NCBI GenBank assembly: GCA_017469115.1
Contig: JAFUGY010000147.1
Coordinates: forward strand, 1-48,145
Length of the DNA: 48,145 bases
Source: Oscillospiraceae bacterium
GTDB lineage: Bacteria; Bacillota; Clostridia; Oscillospirales; Oscillospiraceae
Direction: 5' to 3'
The translations under genes and the position numbers were made by a program. Positions 41,192 through 48,145 of the stretch are shown piece by piece. The stretch's first letter is position 1, and the number at the start of each line of letters is the position of its first letter. Below the pieces are notes generated by a model. That model did no database searches, was not told the origin of the DNA, and worked only from the letters and a program-made list of their open reading frames with translations.

Positions 41192-42316
41192 TTAAATTTC
41201 TTTGCTGACTGACGCCAGTGCTACCGACTGCACAGATGCAGAATAGATCGTTGCGCTGGGAACGCCCATAGCGCCTGTATAGGTATAGAGCCCGGTCGTG
41301 AGAAGCACTTCATTTGCTCCCATAGCGCCTGCCCCCTGAACGATCTCACTGTGGTCACCCGCAGCATTGATCTGTGCACCGTAATCGATAAACTGTGTGA
41401 TCAGGCCTTCTTCACAAGCCTGAATATAATCTGCCGAAGTTGCCGGGCAAATGCTCAGCCGGAAACCGAGGGCAAGTTTCTTTCCTTTCAGAAGAGAGGC
41501 TGCGAGACGGAGATCCTCAATGGTGCCGCCTGTATATCCGCCGATCTGACCTGCATGGAGCACCGTGCCGGCAACGGTTGCCTTTTCGGCAAAGGAGGCA
41601 TTTTTCTGATTCTTTCTCTCATCACAGGGCAGCATCACCATCGGGACGACGGATGAAAGATCGAAGGACAAGGCATCGTCTGCTGCGGTGCTTCGGATGC
41701 TGGCAGTGTATGCCCCGGTGCTGCCGACAATGCTGAGGAAGACTTCTTTTTCATGTTGGGTAAGGGAAGGTGCATAAACTTCCAAAGCTTTTTTCTGAAG
41801 TGCTTCACGGTTTTTGCGCAGGAAAGCAAATGCCGCATCCATCGCACTGGCGCTTTCGGGAAGGGCACCTTTAAGATTCACACACACGGTCTCGGGAACT
41901 ACCGTGCTGAACCGCCCTGTTTCGACAAGGCGGGCAAGCTCCGGAACGCTGACATTGATACCAAGCACTCCGTTTGCGCCGAAAATGGAAGCATGGCTTC
42001 CTCCCCCGACGACAATCTGCCCCGGTTTTACCACTTCATGCAGGAGATAAAGATAACCGATCCCTTTTGCCTGCACATAATGGCAGCCGTACTTCTGTGC
42101 AAAGAGGAGATTTTTTCGAAGAATTGCAGCTGCTTCCGGGCGGCCTGTCGGCACGTCATGATCGTAGACAACATAAACTTTCTCCGGATAGGCGACACTG
42201 CCGATTTCATCCACTGCTGCATGGGAAACGCCGTCGTTCATCACGACAACATCGGGCTCAATGGTGACAACGCTTCCTGCTGCACCGCCAAGCACTGCCT
42301 CGATAAATGTACTCAT
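41192..42316 (-). CDS. Aconitase-like large-subunit paralogue lacking all Fe-S cluster ligands
   Basis: 374 residues that follow the LeuC/aconitase catalytic domain from end to end: IEPDVVVMNDGVSHAAV, VVYDHDVPTG, HEVVKPGQIVVGGGSHASIFGANG, FSTVVPETVCVNLKG, GGTIEDLRLAASLLKGKK, FRLSICPATSADYIQACEEG. The cluster ligands are gone: GSCTNG reads GGYTGG (about 259-264), the PGCxxC region reads AAGDHSEIVQ (about 318-327), and the substrate-binding NRNFEGR region reads TGLYTYTGAMG. The Asp of the DSH motif is Gly, but DHDVPT and Ser-His remain. It cannot be a normal [4Fe-4S] hydro-lyase. It may be a cluster-free enzyme or a partner of the next gene product, which is complete and lies 11 bp away. Confidence 0.8.
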   Translation of the reverse strand: MSTFIEAVLGGAAGSVVTIEPDVVVMNDGVSHAAVDEIGSVAYPEKVYVVYDHDVPTGRPEAAAILRKNLLFAQKYGCHYVQAKGIGYLYLLHEVVKPGQIVVGGGSHASIFGANGVLGINVSVPELARLVETGRFSTVVPETVCVNLKGALPESASAMDAAFAFLRKNREALQKKALEVYAPSLTQHEKEVFLSIVGSTGAYTASIRSTAADDALSFDLSSVVPMVMLPCDERKNQKNASFAEKATVAGTVLHAGQIGGYTGGTIEDLRLAASLLKGKKLALGFRLSICPATSADYIQACEEGLITQFIDYGAQINAAGDHSEIVQGAGAMGANEVLLTTGLYTYTGAMGVPSATIYSASVQSVALASVSKEI

Positions 42317-42404
42317 AGATCGCTCCTTGTATTTTTAAAAATTAAGGTTAGACTGCTTTCTGTTGCGCGCTGCCTGCCTTTTGTGACAGACAGCGCAATA
42401 TCCA

Positions 42405-42833
42405 TTACTTTGCCAGTGCTTCGTATTTTGCGTAACGAGCCATTGCTTCTGCTTCCGTGCGGGCAAAGAGCTCTTCTGCCACTTCGGGGAAGGTACGTGT
42501 GAGGGAAGCGTAACGGGTTTCACCCATGAGGTAATCGCGGAAGTTACCTTCAGGCTTTTTGGAATCGAGCTGGAAGGGGTTCTTACCTTCTTCTGCGAGT
42601 TTCGGATTGTTGCGATAAAGCTGCCAATATCCGACGTCAACCGCACGTTTGATCTCGCCCTGTACATCTGCCATACCGCAGCGGAGGCCGTGGTTGATGC
42701 AGGGTGCGTAAGCAATAATCAGCGAGGGGCCATCATAGGCTTCCGCTTCCAGAACTGCTTTGAGGAACTGATTCGGGTTGGCACCGAGAGCCACCTGGGC
42801 AACATATACATCACCATAGCTCATGGCCATCAT
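42405..42833 (-). CDS. nifJ: Pyruvate:ferredoxin oxidoreductase, C-terminal part after a frameshift
   Basis: 142 residues that continue the PFOR sequence where the upstream frame breaks: MMAMSYGDVYVAQVALGANPNQFLKA, GPSLIIAYAPCINHGLRCGM (Cys-containing TPP-domain segment) and the C-terminal extension YWQLYRNNPKLAEEGKNPF. The first ATG overlaps the TGA of the upstream frame by 4 bp, and AAAAGGA lies 7 bases before it, so reinitiation is conceivable. In homologues this segment is internal to one chain. The simplest reading is one gene, 42405-45928, with a one-base deletion. Confidence 0.85.
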   Translation of the reverse strand: MMAMSYGDVYVAQVALGANPNQFLKAVLEAEAYDGPSLIIAYAPCINHGLRCGMADVQGEIKRAVDVGYWQLYRNNPKLAEEGKNPFQLDSKKPEGNFRDYLMGETRYASLTRTFPEVAEELFARTEAEAMARYAKYEALAK

Positions 42834-45800
42834 GCCAAGGTCCTTTTCTTGCGGCGTTTGCCGGCTGCCGCAAACTGAGCAACTGCACCCGTCGGTGTGG
42901 ATTTGGAAGCCTGTCCGCCGGTGTTGGAATAAACTTCAGTATCGAACACCAACACATTCACGTTAACCCCGGATGCCAGCACATGGTCCAGCCCACCGTA
43001 TCCGATATCGTACGCCCATCCGTCTCCGCCGAAGAACCAGATGGATTTTTTCGCCAGGTGATCATAGTTTTCTTTTACAACAGCTACTGCTGCTTTTTCT
43101 TCTTCCGAAACAGGAATATAGGCATTCACTGCTGCTTTGAGCTTTTCACCGGCAAGGCGGGAACCATCTTTATCATTGAACTGTGCAAGCCACTCACTGC
43201 CGGCTTCACGGATCCGGTCGTTATTAGTCAGATCGATCAGCTTCTGCAGGTTATCTGCCAACTTCTGACGCTGCTGTTCCACAGACAGCCAGATGCCCAT
43301 GCCGTATTCGGCGTTGTTTTCAAACAGAGATCCGCCCACTGCCGGCCCCTGCCCTTTTGCATTTTTGGTGTAGGGGAAGGATGGGAAAGAAGTTGCCCAG
43401 ACCTGAGAGCAACCGGTTGCGGTGGCAACATACATTCTGTCACCAAAGAGCTGGGTAATCAGCTTTGCATACGGTGTTTCACCGCAGCCGGGGCATGCAC
43501 CTGGGAACTCGAGCAACGGCTGCTGGAACTGGCTGCCCTTTACCGTGTTCACACCGAGAGGGTTCTTGACCGGGAGGTTGATGGCATATTCAAAGTTTTC
43601 CGCATCCTTCTTGTGTTCATCCAAAGGCTGCATGGAAATGGCCTTTTCTTTTGCCGGGCAGCAGTTGACGCAGGAGCCGCAGCCGGTGCAGTCGAGTGTA
43701 GCGACCTGAATGCTGAACTGCAGGCCCTCCAACCCCTTGCCTCTTGCCGGCATCATCTGGAAGCCTTCAGGTGCATTGGCTGCTTCCTGCTCATCCAGCA
43801 GGAAGGGACGAATCACTGCGTGCGGGCAAACATAAGAGCACATGTTGCACTGGAGGCACTTGCTGCTGTCCCACACAGGGACTTTGAAAGCAATCCCGCG
43901 CTTCTCATATTTGGAAGTGCCCTGAGGCATGGTGCCGTCCGGCAGGTCGATAAATGCGCTGACAGGAATGCTGTCACCCGTCATGGAGTTAACGGGAATC
44001 TGAATCTTCTTAATCCAATCCGGGAGAGAAGGATCGACCGTTGCAGGCTTCACCTCGATATCTGCCCAGGCAGAAGGAACTTTCACTTCCCGAACCTGCT
44101 CCATGCCGCTGTCAACTGCAGCATAGTTCATGTTAACGACGCGCTCACCCTTTTTGCCGTAGGTCTTCAGGATAGCGGCCTTCATATATTCAACGGCTTT
44201 GTCTTCCGGGAGAATTCCAGTGATTTTAAAGAATGCTGCCTGCAGGATGGTGTTGGAACGGCTGCCGAGACCCAGTTTTTCGGCAATGCCTGCAGCATCG
44301 ATGGTGTAAAGGCGGATTTTCTTTACCGCTGCATCATGCTTGAAAGCATCCGTGAGATTCTTTTCCAGCTCTTCGCCCTGCCAGTCACACGCGATGAGAA
44401 CGCTGCCACCTTCTTTGACGTCTTTCAGAATGTCATATCTGTCAAGGTAGGATTTATTATGGCAAGCTACAAAATCAGCATGATTGACGAGGTAAGTGGA
44501 AAGAATAGGCTTATGGCCGAAACGCAGATGGGAGCGCGTTACGCCACCGGATTTCTTGCCGTCATACTGGAAATATGCCTGAACAAACATATCGGAGTGG
44601 TCACCAATAATCTTAATGCTGTTCTTGTTCGCGCCGACCGTGCCGTCTGACCCGAGACCCCAGAACTTGCAGCTCACCGTGCCTTCGGGAACCGTATTCA
44701 CTTCCGGGCCGACGGGCAGAGAATAATGGGTCACGTCATCATTGATGCCGACGGTGTAGTGGTTCATCGGGGATTCAGCCTTCATGTTGTCAAACTGGGC
44801 AATGACCTGGGCAGGCGTATAGTCCTTGGTGCCGAGACCGAAGCGGCAGGCGAGAACGCAGATGTCTTTTCCATTCTCGTGAATGACGGAAGCAACGTCT
44901 TCATAAAGAGGTTCGCCGACAGCACCGGGCTCTTTGGTGCGGTCACCGACGGTGATGACTTTCACCGTCTCCGGTAATACCTGCAGGAAGTGCTTTGCAG
45001 AGAAAGGCCGATAGAGATGCACATCGACAAAGCCGACTTTTTCACCCTTGGCGGTGAGATAATCCACCGTTTCACGGATGCAGCCTGCAGAAGAGCCCAT
45101 TGTGATGATGACGCGCTCTGCATCCGGTGCGCCGTAATAATTATAAGGAAGATAATTGCGGTCTGTGAGCTTGTTGATCTCTTCCATGTATCCGGCGACG
45201 ACATCAGGCAGGGCATCATAAAAGCTGTTGCAGGCTTCGCGGCTCTGGAAATATGTATCGTCATACTGGCCGGTGGTGCGGAGAACCGGATGCTCGGGGT
45301 TCAGTGCATTTTCACGGAACTTGCGGAGTTCTTCCCAATCCACCAGGTTTTTCAGATCGTCATAATCAAGGCATTCCACATTCTGAATTTCATGGGAGGT
45401 ACGGAAGCCATCAAAGAAGTGGAGGAATGGCACATGCCCGCGAATGGCAGAAAGATGTGCAACTGCGCCCAAATCCATGCAACTCTGCACATCGGACGAA
45501 GCCAGAAGCGCAAACCCAGTCTGCCGACAGGCCAGCACGTCGGACTGCTCTGCATTAATGGTAACTGCATGCGTTGCGACATTGCGGGAAGCAACGTGGA
45601 TCACGCCCGGCTTCAGCTGGCCGGCAATACGGTACATGGTCGGGATCATCAGCATCAAGCCCTGAGAGGCTGTGTAGGATGTGCCGAGGACGCCGCCATC
45701 GAGCGCACCGTGCATCGCGGAAACAGCACCGCATTCCGACTGCATCTCAACCAGCTTCACTCTCTGCCCGAAAATGTTGAGCTTGCCGTTTGCTGACCAG

Positions 45801-45928
45801 GAATCGACATGCTCCGCCATCGGGGAGGACGGAGTGATCGGATAAATTGCTGCTACTTCTGTAAACGCATAGGATGCATATGCGGCAGCTTCATTACCGT
45901 CCATCGCTTTAACAATCTTTTTTGCCAT
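42830..45928 (-). CDS. nifJ: Pyruvate:ferredoxin (flavodoxin) oxidoreductase, N-terminal 1032 residues before a frameshift
   Basis: Oxidises pyruvate with CoA to acetyl-CoA and CO2, reducing ferredoxin, using TPP and Fe-S clusters. Domains in order: N-terminal pyrimidine-binding domain (MDGNEAAAYASYAFTEVAAIYPITPSSPMAEH, with the TYAFTE-type segment), domain II/III, ferredoxin-like clusters CLQCNMCSYVCP (about 690) and CTGCGSCVNCCP (about 745), then the TPP domain (CPGCGETPYAKL, FFGGDGWAYDIGYGGLDHV, EVYSNTGGQASKSTPTGA). The frame then ends in KRRKKRTLA; adding one A in a run of four restores the homologous KRRKKKDLGMMAMSYG into the next frame. First gene of the five-gene operon, with AAGGAGG before the ATG. 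Confidence 0.93.
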   Translation of the reverse strand: MAKKIVKAMDGNEAAAYASYAFTEVAAIYPITPSSPMAEHVDSWSANGKLNIFGQRVKLVEMQSECGAVSAMHGALDGGVLGTSYTASQGLMLMIPTMYRIAGQLKPGVIHVASRNVATHAVTINAEQSDVLACRQTGFALLASSDVQSCMDLGAVAHLSAIRGHVPFLHFFDGFRTSHEIQNVECLDYDDLKNLVDWEELRKFRENALNPEHPVLRTTGQYDDTYFQSREACNSFYDALPDVVAGYMEEINKLTDRNYLPYNYYGAPDAERVIITMGSSAGCIRETVDYLTAKGEKVGFVDVHLYRPFSAKHFLQVLPETVKVITVGDRTKEPGAVGEPLYEDVASVIHENGKDICVLACRFGLGTKDYTPAQVIAQFDNMKAESPMNHYTVGINDDVTHYSLPVGPEVNTVPEGTVSCKFWGLGSDGTVGANKNSIKIIGDHSDMFVQAYFQYDGKKSGGVTRSHLRFGHKPILSTYLVNHADFVACHNKSYLDRYDILKDVKEGGSVLIACDWQGEELEKNLTDAFKHDAAVKKIRLYTIDAAGIAEKLGLGSRSNTILQAAFFKITGILPEDKAVEYMKAAILKTYGKKGERVVNMNYAAVDSGMEQVREVKVPSAWADIEVKPATVDPSLPDWIKKIQIPVNSMTGDSIPVSAFIDLPDGTMPQGTSKYEKRGIAFKVPVWDSSKCLQCNMCSYVCPHAVIRPFLLDEQEAANAPEGFQMMPARGKGLEGLQFSIQVATLDCTGCGSCVNCCPAKEKAISMQPLDEHKKDAENFEYAINLPVKNPLGVNTVKGSQFQQPLLEFPGACPGCGETPYAKLITQLFGDRMYVATATGCSQVWATSFPSFPYTKNAKGQGPAVGGSLFENNAEYGMGIWLSVEQQRQKLADNLQKLIDLTNNDRIREAGSEWLAQFNDKDGSRLAGEKLKAAVNAYIPVSEEEKAAVAVVKENYDHLAKKSIWFFGGDGWAYDIGYGGLDHVLASGVNVNVLVFDTEVYSNTGGQASKSTPTGAVAQFAAAGKRRKKRTLA

Positions 45929-46002
45929 AACAGTTCCTCCTTACCGGCCTGCTCCATCTCCGCCGGCTTTTATTTGTTGTTTCATGATTGATGCAAAAGC
46001 AT

Positions 46003-46018
46003 AGTTTAACGTAAAACT
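46003..46018. promoter_or_regulatory. Palindromic operator copy 1
   Basis: AGTTTAACGTAAAACT, palindromic except for one base pair; it lies downstream of the leftward PFOR promoter. Confidence 0.6.
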
Positions 46019-46030
46019 TGAACTGATTGC

Positions 46031-46059
46031 AGTTTACTACAACGTTAAACTGAAGTCAA
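46031..46059 (-). promoter_or_regulatory. PFOR operon promoter with embedded operator copy 2
   Basis: Minus strand: TTGACT (46059-46054), 17-bp spacer, TAAACT (46036-46031). The spacer contains AGTTTAACGTTG, a half-conserved copy of the palindrome (46040-46051), so bound protein would block the polymerase. Confidence 0.65.
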
Positions 46060-46159
46060 CACTTCTTTTTTGTTTTTCCGTTTTTCAGCGTTTTGCATAA
46101 AAAAGGATCTCCAAATTTGTGCAACATTACCAATCATGAAACAAAGCGAAAAAGTTTTT

Positions 46160-46175
46160 AGTTTAGCGTTAAACA
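46160..46175. promoter_or_regulatory. Palindromic operator copy 3
   Basis: AGTTTAGCGTTAAACA: a GTTTA-n-CG-n-TAAAC palindrome ending 6 bp before the -35 of the rightward promoter. Confidence 0.6.
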
Positions 46176-46181
46176 AAAGTG

Positions 46182-46211
46182 TTGACAAACCATTTTGCCT
46201 TGTGCTAAGCT
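46182..46211 (+). promoter_or_regulatory. Promoter of the decarboxylase-like operon
   Basis: TTGACA (46182-46187), 18-bp spacer, TAAGCT (46206-46211). The leader to the ATG at 46296 is about 80 bases and contains a GC-rich GCCGCGGATCC...AGCAGCGGC inverted segment. Confidence 0.65.
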
Positions 46212-46295
46212 ATGAGCAGAAAAATAAAAGCCGCGGATCCTGCCCCTCCGAGAAAAGGGCAAAAGCAGCGGCTAAAAGAAAGGTGTGTACCCATT

Positions 46296-47702
46296 ATGTC
46301 TTACGGTGTTTTTGCAACCAATACCCCTGTTCGCTTTACCAGCCTGGAATTCAGAGACGGGCAGCAGTCGAAGCTGGCAACAAGAGTAAAAACAAAAGAT
46401 ATGCTCCCCTTTCTGGAGCGTATGGACAAGATCGGTTTCGATAACATGGAAATGTGGGGCGGTGCTACTTTTGATGTATGCATCCGCTATCTGAACGATG
46501 ACCCGTGGGAACGCCTGCGCAAATTTAAATCCGTGATGAAAAACACACCTCTGAAAATGGTGTGCCGTGGGCAGAACCTTGTGGGTTACAGAGCGTATCC
46601 GGATGATATCGTCCGCCGTTTCATTACCGCCGCCGCCCGCAACGGGATTGACATCTTCCTGATTTTTGATGCGCTGGATGATCTGCGCAACTGTGAGACG
46701 GCTTTTGACGCTGCGCTTCAAGCCGGCAAACGGGTGGAAGGCTCTACGCAGTACAACATCAGCCCTTACCATACGGATAAGATGCGCGTTGAGAATGCTT
46801 TGGAACAGCAGAAAATGGGCGCCTCAGGCCTGCATATTGAAGACATGGCCGGCCTCATGACACCGAGCGGTGCCTACTCTCTGGTTTCTGAAATGAAGGC
46901 TGCCCTGGATATCCCCGTATTTCTGCACTGCCACTGCACCGGCGGCATGGCAGAGATGTGCTATTGGGAAGCCATTCGTGCCGGGGTTGACGGCGTGGAT
47001 GTAACCACTTCTCCCCTCGGCCTCGGGCCATCCCTCCCGGCTGTAGAAAGCTTGATTGCAGCCCTGCGCGGCACACCGAGGGACCCGAAGATTGATCTTT
47101 CCCTCTTTAATTCCCTGAACAACGATTTCAAAGCTCTGCGGAAAAAATATGCCGAAAACGCCTCGGAGCTGATCGGCGTTGATATCGGCTGCCTGCAGCA
47201 CCAGATTCCGGGCGGAATGCTCACCAACCTGGAGAGCCAGCTCAAAGCGATGAACGCCTTTGACCGCCTGCCGGAAGTGCTGGAAGAAGCGATTCAGGTT
47301 CGTGCCGATATGGGCTATCCTCCGCTTGCCACACCGTCCAGCCAGATGTGCGGCCAGCAGGCGACCACCAACGTGCTCTCCGGAAAGCGTTACGGCACAA
47401 TTTCCAAGGAAATGAAGGAATACTGCCGCGGCATGTACGGGAAAGCACCCGGCCCTCTGAACCCGGATCTTGTGAAGAAAGCATTGGGAGACGAAGCTCC
47501 CATTACCTGCCGCCCTGCCGATCTGATTCCCAACGGATGGGAACAGGCGGAAAAAGAAGCCGGCGATCTTGCCACCTGTGAAGAAGACGTTCTCACCTAT
47601 GCGCTGTTCCCGACCGTCGCTCCGGCCTTCCTGGAAGAGAAGAAAAAGCGCCTCGAGAACATCCACAAATACAAAGTAGAAAGGATCGACCGGAAGAAAT
47701 GA
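46296..47702 (+). CDS. Oxaloacetate-decarboxylase-alpha/5S-type carboxyltransferase with altered active site
   Basis: 468 residues from the ATG at 46296 (GAAAGG upstream; the frame extends further without a ribosome site). TIM-barrel carboxyltransferase: EFRDGQQSKLATR (metal Asp D21), MEMWGGATFDVCIRYLNDDPWER, CRGQNLVGY, metal His pair in LHCHCTGGMAEM (H211, H213), and a C-terminal helical part with HQIPGGMLTNLESQL. There is no biotin domain; the carrier is a separate gene. Two hallmark residues differ. The metal-binding carbamylated Lys (IKDMAG) is Glu at E182 (IEDMAG), and the Arg of FRIFDALND that holds the 2-oxoacid carboxylate is Leu at L122 (FLIFDALDD). The fold is certain; the substrate may not be oxaloacetate. 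Confidence 0.85.
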   Translation: MSYGVFATNTPVRFTSLEFRDGQQSKLATRVKTKDMLPFLERMDKIGFDNMEMWGGATFDVCIRYLNDDPWERLRKFKSVMKNTPLKMVCRGQNLVGYRAYPDDIVRRFITAAARNGIDIFLIFDALDDLRNCETAFDAALQAGKRVEGSTQYNISPYHTDKMRVENALEQQKMGASGLHIEDMAGLMTPSGAYSLVSEMKAALDIPVFLHCHCTGGMAEMCYWEAIRAGVDGVDVTTSPLGLGPSLPAVESLIAALRGTPRDPKIDLSLFNSLNNDFKALRKKYAENASELIGVDIGCLQHQIPGGMLTNLESQLKAMNAFDRLPEVLEEAIQVRADMGYPPLATPSSQMCGQQATTNVLSGKRYGTISKEMKEYCRGMYGKAPGPLNPDLVKKALGDEAPITCRPADLIPNGWEQAEKEAGDLATCEEDVLTYALFPTVAPAFLEEKKKRLENIHKYKVERIDRKK

Positions 47703-48064
47703 AAACAGAGCTTATCAACCTTGGCATAGGCCAGGCGGGCGCGATTGCAATTCTGGGTTATCTGGTTGTGTTTCTCGGATTGGTGCTGCTGATGCTGGTT
47801 GTGCTGGCAATGGCAAGCTATTTCATCGGGAAAGCTAAGAAACCGGCTGCAGCCGCAGGCCCTGCAGATAAACCTGTGACGAAAGCTCCTGCCCCGGCAG
47901 CAGAGCCTGTAAAGGCTCCTCCCGCACCGGGCACAGCAGGTGAGTTTAAGCTTTACAACACCGATCCCAGAGATGCGGCGATGGTGATGGCCATTGTGGC
48001 AGACGCCACCGGAATTCCGCTCAACGAGCTGCGCTTCAAGTCCATCAAGGAGGTAAAGGAATAA
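47699..48064 (+). CDS. OadG-type gamma subunit of a sodium-pump decarboxylase
   Basis: 121 residues: one N-terminal membrane helix at about 17-43 (AIAILGYLVVFLGLVLLMLVVLAMAS), an Ala/Pro-rich linker (about 53-80), and a C-terminal segment (YNTDPRDAAMVMAIVADATG). This is the layout of OadG/MmdD-like subunits, which tie the transferase to the membrane beta subunit of Na+-pumping decarboxylases. The start overlaps the alpha-like gene by 4 bp. The beta subunit is not in the window. Confidence 0.8.
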   Translation: MKTELINLGIGQAGAIAILGYLVVFLGLVLLMLVVLAMASYFIGKAKKPAAAAGPADKPVTKAPAPAAEPVKAPPAPGTAGEFKLYNTDPRDAAMVMAIVADATGIPLNELRFKSIKEVKE

Positions 48065-48065
48065 G

Positions 48066-48145
48066 ATGAAATACAAAGTAACACTGAACAAGAGAGTATA
48101 TGAAGTAGAAGTAGAGCAGGGCGAGGCGATGCTCGTGGATGAGTA
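48066..48145 (+). CDS. Biotin carrier subunit, N-terminal fragment
   Basis: The frame starts at ATG 48066 with AAGGAGG at 48047-48053, and it runs off the window after 26 codons (MKYKVTLNKRVYEVEVEQGE...). This opening is typical of the small biotin carriers of methylmalonyl-CoA, glutaconyl-CoA and oxaloacetate decarboxylases. The biotin Lys (MKM motif) lies outside the window. It follows the gamma subunit by 1 bp. Confidence 0.75.
   Translation, partial: MKYKVTLNKRVYEVEVEQGEAMLVDE

Noticed and set aside
39345-41195. 616-residue plus-strand open frame
   Set aside because: It is antisense to the fused aconitase-like gene, has no family features or ribosome site, and is explained by codon bias of the real gene.
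42838-42856. Programmed -1 frameshifting in PFOR
   Set aside because: The site AAG AAA AGG is not a canonical A AAA AAG slippery heptamer in the reading frame and no stimulatory structure was recognised; a homopolymer error or deletion is simpler.
42983-44650. 555-residue plus-strand open frame
   Set aside because: Antisense to PFOR; no motifs and no start signal.

Overview
The window reads as the chromosome of an obligately anaerobic, mid-GC Bacillota, Clostridia- or Negativicutes-like. The basis is strong AGGAGG-type ribosome binding sites, sigma-A promoters with 17-bp spacers, pyruvate:ferredoxin oxidoreductase, a sodium-pump type decarboxylase set (transferase alpha, membrane gamma, separate biotin carrier), an EFR1 ferredoxin-flavodoxin protein, 2-hydroxyacyl-CoA dehydratase activase homologues, two acyl-ACP thioesterases, a CmpB-type membrane protein and a free-standing ATP-cone protein. 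There are no respiratory genes, phage genes, transposases or CRISPR. No complete RNA gene was found. The species is not identifiable from the sequence alone.

Layout. 1-7.0 kb: end of an ABC-2 permease, M24 peptidase, ABM-domain protein, an ECF-like sigma factor with its membrane partner, an acyl-ACP thioesterase, and a divergent run of papain-like protein, mnmA and mtnN. 7-14.1 kb: DIP1984-family protein and a YjbR-EVE fusion on the minus strand, paired palindromic repeats, a three-gene activase-type iron-sulfur operon, then a minus-strand group (membrane alpha/beta hydrolase, orphan GT-B C-terminal domain, small membrane protein) divergent from a zinc-ribbon membrane protein. 14.2-18.9 kb: a two-component system with two membrane-anchored partner genes, CmpB-like protein and LOG protein. 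19-24.4 kb: esterase, EFR1 protein, hybrid histidine kinase and a truncated SARP-like regulator. 24.7-31.6 kb: MMPL exporter with a coiled-coil partner and divergent TetR, ATP-cone protein, second thioesterase with its own TetR. 31.8-36.5 kb: radical SAM protein, metK, a small membrane protein, a LacI-family regulator and a PaaI-like hotdog protein.

36.6-48.1 kb is the most unusual part. A five-gene minus-strand operon encodes PFOR (frameshifted in this sequence), an aconitase-like protein without Fe-S ligands, a complete aconitase-like enzyme with the swivel domain fused at its N terminus, a CoA-transferase and a 2-hydroxycarboxylate transporter. It diverges from an operon encoding an oxaloacetate-decarboxylase-alpha-like transferase with altered active-site residues, a gamma subunit and a biotin carrier. 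The shared 367-bp control region carries three variants of a GTTTAACGTTAAAC palindrome around two good promoters, and a LacI-family gene lies just beyond the operon end. Together these look like a co-regulated uptake and fermentation module for a di- or tricarboxylate (citrate-, aconitate- or citramalate-like) that yields 2-oxoacid, acyl-CoA and sodium-motive force. The substrate is inferred, not shown.

A second regulatory signal is a tandem TTTAG-type box found upstream of the response regulator and in both directions of the 13.5-kb divergent region, which suggests that the two-component system controls those genes.
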